Origin: JAKFWI01 sp031398975
Lineage (GTDB): Bacteria; Pseudomonadota; Alphaproteobacteria; Caulobacterales; Aquidulcibacteraceae
DNA: 64,000 nucleotides
NCBI GenBank assembly: GCA_031398975.1
Contig: JANNOI010000004.1
Span: 1 to 64,000 of the forward strand
Direction: 5' to 3'
Part shown: positions 60,474-64,000 of the stretch, in pieces
How the letters are laid out: each line of letters begins with the position of its first letter
Position numbering within the stretch: position 1 is the stretch's first letter
Program-made: the position numbers and the translations under genes
The notes under the pieces: generated by a model
Database searches by the model: none
The model's input: only the letters and a program-made list of their open reading frames with translations
Told to the model about the DNA's origin: nothing

Positions 60474-61286
60474 ATGCTTAAGCGGCGGCGGCGTCTTGGC
60501 CTTTTGTTTGGCGTATGCGGCGCGCTGTTGGGGGCCGCAGCACTCGGCCCCAAGGAGGCGGCGGGGGCGCCGGCCACGATCACGCTCGGGGACCATCAGA
60601 ATTACACGATCGGGCCTTATCTCGCTTATCTGGGGCCCTGGAACAAGGGCCGGCTCGTCTACGGCAAGGATTATACCGAGAGCCTCACCGTCCGCCCCGC
60701 CACGTTCCCGAACGCGACCTCGATCGTCTGGCGCTGGCCCCGGACGCCCCCGGCGGAGCACGGCGTCTACAACTTCCTCCACATCGCTTTCGGCAATTAT
60801 AACAACACGGTGGTGCAAACCCCGATCGCGCCCAAGAAGGTTTCCGCGATCAAGACGCTGATCCAGACGCACGATCTTACCCTCACGGGCGAACTTGAGG
60901 GCTATGACGTCATCACCGATTTCTTCCTGACGCGCGCGCCGGGAGACTCCAAGACACAAGCCTTCGAGATCGAGGTATTCCTGCACACCCCGCCCTATTC
61001 GGCTGACTTTGTGCGCAGCGGGCGCCAGATCGGCGTTTTCCGGGAGGCCGGGCGCGCCTGGACCGTGGCGCTGATCGCGCGGCCCACGCCCATCATTCTC
61101 TTCGCCCCCGCCCGGAGCGGTGAGGTTAAAGCCGGCACGATCGATCTGGCCGCGATGCTGCGCTACCTCATCGCGCAGAAGGTCCTCACCGGGGAGGAAT
61201 ATTTCAACGGGCTGGGGCTGGGCGTGGAGGTGCGCCAGGGCGCGGGCGCCGCCACGATCAACGCGTTTTCGGTGGTCTATGAATGA
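60474..61286 (+). CDS. Secreted GH12-like protein of the exopolysaccharide locus
   Basis: 270 residues from ATG 60474 with GGAGG upstream. A signal peptide ends near GAPA. The rest looks like a beta-sandwich. AFEIEVFLHTPP (E165/E167) resembles the E-x-M-I-W strand of family 12 glucanases, and GVEVRQGAGAATINAFSVVY (E252) resembles their C-terminal acid/base strand. Overall similarity is weak, so GH12 is a suggestion. It could trim or process the polysaccharide in the periplasm or outside. Lies between the initiating transferase and the Wzy-like gene on the same strand. Confidence 0.5.
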   Translation: MLKRRRRLGLLFGVCGALLGAAALGPKEAAGAPATITLGDHQNYTIGPYLAYLGPWNKGRLVYGKDYTESLTVRPATFPNATSIVWRWPRTPPAEHGVYNFLHIAFGNYNNTVVQTPIAPKKVSAIKTLIQTHDLTLTGELEGYDVITDFFLTRAPGDSKTQAFEIEVFLHTPPYSADFVRSGRQIGVFREAGRAWTVALIARPTPIILFAPARSGEVKAGTIDLAAMLRYLIAQKVLTGEEYFNGLGLGVEVRQGAGAATINAFSVVYE

Positions 61287-61316
61287 TGGGGGGAAAGGGT
61301 AGGGCTAGGTGTTTGT

Positions 61317-62720
61317 TTGGTCGCATTTTATGACGATGAACCGGCGTCCGCTTCATCAGAAAATGCTATAGGCCGTCCGGGCGCGCCGCGCCGTAACCTT
61401 ACGCACGAGGCGAAAATTCCCACCCCGACACGCCTCGACGTCGCCCCTGCCGTACCCCGTGCGGCGTTGGACGGGCTGGCCGAACGCCCGGCAAGGGCGG
61501 CTGCGCTTTTGTTCGCCCTGCTCGTCATGGTCATCACCGGCCTTTCCCCGCCTCCGCCCGAGGGGGTCAAGGCGCTGACCGGCGATGGGGATGTTTTGCG
61601 GCAGGTTACTTATCTGCTGCTGTTTTTGCTTTCGGTCGTATTGCTTGGAATTGTGCGGCGGCCGCAATGGCTGCTGATCCCGCCCACTCTGTTTGCGGTT
61701 TTCGCCTGGTGCTCCGCCAGCGTGTTTTGGGCGATCGAGCCCGCGGTGGCCGCGCGGCGGCTTGTCCTTACCCTGCTGGTCGCCTGGACGGTGTTGCTGT
61801 GCGTCAAGCAGGCCGGGTTCGACCGCAGCGTCAGCGTGATCCGGCAGGTCCTAATCCTTGTCCTGGTGTTGAATTACGCCGCGATCCTCGTCCTGCCGGA
61901 GGCGATCCATCGCGCGAACGACGCGGTCGATTCGAACGTCATCGGGAATTGGCGCGGCTGGCTCCTGCACAAGAACATCACCGGCCCGGTCTGCGCGATC
62001 ACTATTCTGTTCTTTTTCTTCCACCCCGGCGCGATGCGCCCCGTGGCGCGATGGGCGACGATTGCGGCCGCAGGCTATTTCTTACTGCGCACCATGTCCA
62101 AGACATCGATGGCGCTGCTCGCCTTCTCCCTGATCGTGGGGCTGGTATACCTTTCGCTGGGGCGGCGGTCGCGGCGGGTGCTCGTCCCCATCATCTTCGC
62201 CGCGGTCCTGATCGGGGGCGCATTCGCGCTCGCCAGCCTCAATCTGTACGACCCGCGCGTGCTGACCGGGCGCTCGCAAATCTGGCTGCCGCTGATGGCC
62301 TATGCGGAGGATAATCTGCTCTTCGGGGCGGGCTTCGGCTCGTTCTGGAACGTAGGGAGCCAGAGCCCGATCTATCATTATGCGGACGGCTGGGTGCTTA
62401 CGGAGGCGGTGGGCCATAACGGCTATCTCGATCTGCTGACCCAGATCGGCCTGCCCGGCCTGATCCTCGCCGTGTTCGCGATCATCCTCGCGCCGGTCTG
62501 GACGCTGCTGACCAACGGGCGGATCGCCACAAGCCGGGCGGGCTTGCTTCTGGCGGGATTTGTTTTTTGCGCGGGCCATAATCTGACGGAATCCTCGTTG
62601 CTGAACCGGGATCAGATCGTGGGGGTGTTCCTGATTGTGCTGTTGGGGCTGGTGCGGCAGAGCGTGCGGGAAAGCCCACGCCCGGCGCCGGCGGCGATCA
62701 TAGCTCCGCTGCGGCGCTAG
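61317..62720 (+). CDS. Wzy/O-antigen ligase-like membrane protein
   Basis: 467 residues with about ten to twelve membrane helices and a large periplasmic loop. The region LTGRSQIWLPLMAYAEDNLL, then GAGFGSFW and GHNGYLDLLTQIGLPGLIL, is the Wzy_C/O-antigen ligase signature. It should polymerise the repeat units. The start is TTG 61317 and uncertain. A strong hairpin follows the stop. Confidence 0.82.
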   Translation: MVAFYDDEPASASSENAIGRPGAPRRNLTHEAKIPTPTRLDVAPAVPRAALDGLAERPARAAALLFALLVMVITGLSPPPPEGVKALTGDGDVLRQVTYLLLFLLSVVLLGIVRRPQWLLIPPTLFAVFAWCSASVFWAIEPAVAARRLVLTLLVAWTVLLCVKQAGFDRSVSVIRQVLILVLVLNYAAILVLPEAIHRANDAVDSNVIGNWRGWLLHKNITGPVCAITILFFFFHPGAMRPVARWATIAAAGYFLLRTMSKTSMALLAFSLIVGLVYLSLGRRSRRVLVPIIFAAVLIGGAFALASLNLYDPRVLTGRSQIWLPLMAYAEDNLLFGAGFGSFWNVGSQSPIYHYADGWVLTEAVGHNGYLDLLTQIGLPGLILAVFAIILAPVWTLLTNGRIATSRAGLLLAGFVFCAGHNLTESSLLNRDQIVGVFLIVLLGLVRQSVRESPRPAPAAIIAPLRR

Positions 62721-62832
62721 AGCGGTTCTCGATTGGATTGAATCAATCCAATCGAGAAAAACCGGTCTACACTTTAAGTCAGACCGTTTCTTGTCCGAAA
62801 ACCGCGTAACACTTTTCGGGAAACGGTCTAGC
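62718..62832 (-). repeat. Dispersed repeat, copy B
   Basis: Begins at the TAG stop of the Wzy-like gene and fills the gap to the GT4 gene. Its reverse complement starts TAGACCGTTTCCCGAAAAGT and aligns with 14843-14914. Copy B carries an extra perfect hairpin. Both copies touch a TAG stop codon. Confidence 0.6.
62726..62758. terminator. Perfect 15-bp hairpin between convergent genes
   Basis: TTCTCGATTGGATTG (62726-62740), loop AAT, CAATCCAATCGAGAA (62744-62758), followed by AAA. Placed between the convergent Wzy-like and GT4 genes, it may end transcription, although no long T run follows on the plus strand. Confidence 0.5.
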
Positions 62833-62840
62833 CCGGCGGC

Positions 62841-63932
62841 TCACGGCCGCGTCTGTCGCACCGGCGTGGGCGCGGCCTCCGGGACTATCGGCGCCGCGAA
62901 CGCCGCTTCCAGCAGGCGCACGCACCGGTTCCAGTCATAATCGTCGCGCACCCGCAAAGCGGCGCGCGCCGCGCGCTGGCGCAGCTCTTCCGGATCCTGC
63001 CGGCTCAGAAACTCCGCCGCGTCGTGCGCGGCGTCCGCGCTGGCGACGATGTGCCCGTCATAGGTCGCCGCCATGTCCCGCACGCCGAGCAGGTCCATGC
63101 AAATGGGAAAAACCCCCAAAGTCAGGCACTCGAGCACGATGAGGGGATAGGAATCGACCGCCGAGAGGTGCACCAGAACGTCGCTCGCCCTCAGGATATC
63201 CAACAAGTCCTCGTCGCTGACGCGGCCCCGCAGGCGCACAACCCTGTCAAGACCGCGCTCGGCGATCATGCGCCGCAGGCGATCCATGGTTTCCTCGTCC
63301 GCGCCGCCGGCGATGCTCGCCTCTATAGCGACGCCGCGCTCGACCAGATGGCGGCAGACGTCGACGAAGCGGAACGTCCCCTTGCCCTCCGACAGGCGAC
63401 ACGCATGGACGAGCTTCAAGACCGGCCCCCCGCGCGGGCTTTCCGGGGGCGCGGCGGCCGTTCCCAGGACCGCCGGCAGGAAGGTGCGGATATAGGAGCG
63501 CGGCGCGCGCTCCGGCAGGCGCAGCTCCCGCTCCTGCGTCTTGGACAAAAGCGCAAACCGATCGGTAAGCCCGAGGATCCACGTCCCCACGGCGCGCAAG
63601 ACGGGATTGGACTGCGAGCGCCATTGCAGACCGAGATGGGGGGTCACCAGGATTTTGTAGCCCAGCGCTTTGGCGAGCAGCAGGTACAGCAAGTCAGGCA
63701 GGCACACATATTGGAGCCAGACCAGATCCGGGCGCTCCCCCCGCCGGAAGGCGAACGCCGCCAACCCGCGAAAGAGCGCAGGCAGGCGCGCCAGCGTCAG
63801 ATAGGCGGTGTGGGTATAGAGGTGCTCGAACGGGCGCGCGCCGGCGCGCTCGAGGGCTTCGTTGGCGCGGGCGCAGAACGCTTCCACACCGCCCAAATGA
63901 TTGGGCGATCCGCCGAGGCTGAGAACCTTCAT
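62841..63932 (-). CDS. Family 4 glycosyltransferase
   Basis: 363 residues from ATG 63932 (MKVLSLGGSPNHLGGVEAFC), with GGGGG 5 bases upstream. The N-terminal G-G-V-E loop and the C-terminal LVHACRLSEGKGTFRFVDVC, VHLSAVDSYPLIVLECLTLG (E-x7-E-like) are GT4 motifs. It adds a sugar from a nucleotide donor to the repeat unit. It converges with the Wzy-like gene. Confidence 0.9.
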   Translation of the reverse strand: MKVLSLGGSPNHLGGVEAFCARANEALERAGARPFEHLYTHTAYLTLARLPALFRGLAAFAFRRGERPDLVWLQYVCLPDLLYLLLAKALGYKILVTPHLGLQWRSQSNPVLRAVGTWILGLTDRFALLSKTQERELRLPERAPRSYIRTFLPAVLGTAAAPPESPRGGPVLKLVHACRLSEGKGTFRFVDVCRHLVERGVAIEASIAGGADEETMDRLRRMIAERGLDRVVRLRGRVSDEDLLDILRASDVLVHLSAVDSYPLIVLECLTLGVFPICMDLLGVRDMAATYDGHIVASADAAHDAAEFLSRQDPEELRQRAARAALRVRDDYDWNRCVRLLEAAFAAPIVPEAAPTPVRQTRP

Positions 63933-64000
63933 GAATCCCCCGGCCGTGGCGCCCGCCGCGCTGCGCGGTGCTGCATAGTGCAAAAGCTATAGCCCAGGCG

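Overview
The window is high-GC DNA of an alphaproteobacterium, probably of the Caulobacterales/Maricaulales type. The evidence for this is an RcdA (DUF1465) protein, an Irr-type Fur regulator with ICE-like operator palindromes, and a housekeeping block in an order familiar from alphaproteobacteria (parC, recO, era, rnc, lepB, acpS, pdxJ, pyrE, rsh, rpoZ, folK on one strand). Caulobacter-like TTGACG-type promoter elements and frequent 4-bp ATGA/GTGA gene overlaps agree with this. No rRNA, tRNA or CRISPR array was seen.

Layout. 1-1958: 3' part of a sulfotransferase-like gene, with an IS5-family element inserted exactly in its stop codon. 1970-12070: a lasso-peptide locus. It contains the cyclase (C), a fused RRE/transglutaminase-like leader peptidase (B), a 49-residue precursor (A) transcribed divergently from B-C, a TonB-dependent receptor, an SbmA/YddA-type ABC transporter, a prolyl-oligopeptidase-like isopeptidase and an ECF sigma factor. 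12245-19361: HAD phosphatase, RpiR regulator, metallophosphoesterase, a large MalT-like LuxR regulator, and a degenerate, frameshifted sensor kinase. 19465-24446: a small glycan-modification group (GT87, GtrB-like GT2, acyltransferase 3, a membrane beta-propeller protein). 24504-30214: GH13 glucosidase, queG, a peptidoglycan glycosyltransferase, rcdA, a DUF1192 gene, and a quinone oxidoreductase. 30216-40603: the housekeeping block. 40593-45505: NYN protein, family-5-like uracil-DNA glycosylase, two lipoproteins, ExoD, and a Dcm/Vsr pair. 45498-48601: an Irr-controlled iron/peroxide group. 48623-52644: RNA helicase, DUF488, NDUFA9-like protein, phosphatase. 52785-63932: an exopolysaccharide locus (Wzx, WecG, GT2, Wzc, Wza, WcaJ-like, secreted GH12-like protein, Wzy/ligase, GT4).

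The most interesting system is the lasso-peptide locus. The predicted mature peptide is GGPGRATDADFVTPSDSIAP with a G1-D8 macrolactam. The neighbours suggest a complete make, recapture and linearise circuit: B and C mature the peptide, the TonB receptor could take it through the outer membrane, the SbmA/YddA-like transporter could take it through the inner membrane, and a cytoplasmic isopeptidase could open the ring. Three details are unusual: A is divergent from B-C, the isopeptidase lacks an obvious catalytic Asp, and the receptor gene has a sharp drop in GC after its 5' end. Other points of note are Irr-box palindromes, a 4x heptamer G-quadruplex motif, and a dispersed repeat present in two copies. 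All product names rest on motifs and family memory; no database search was run.
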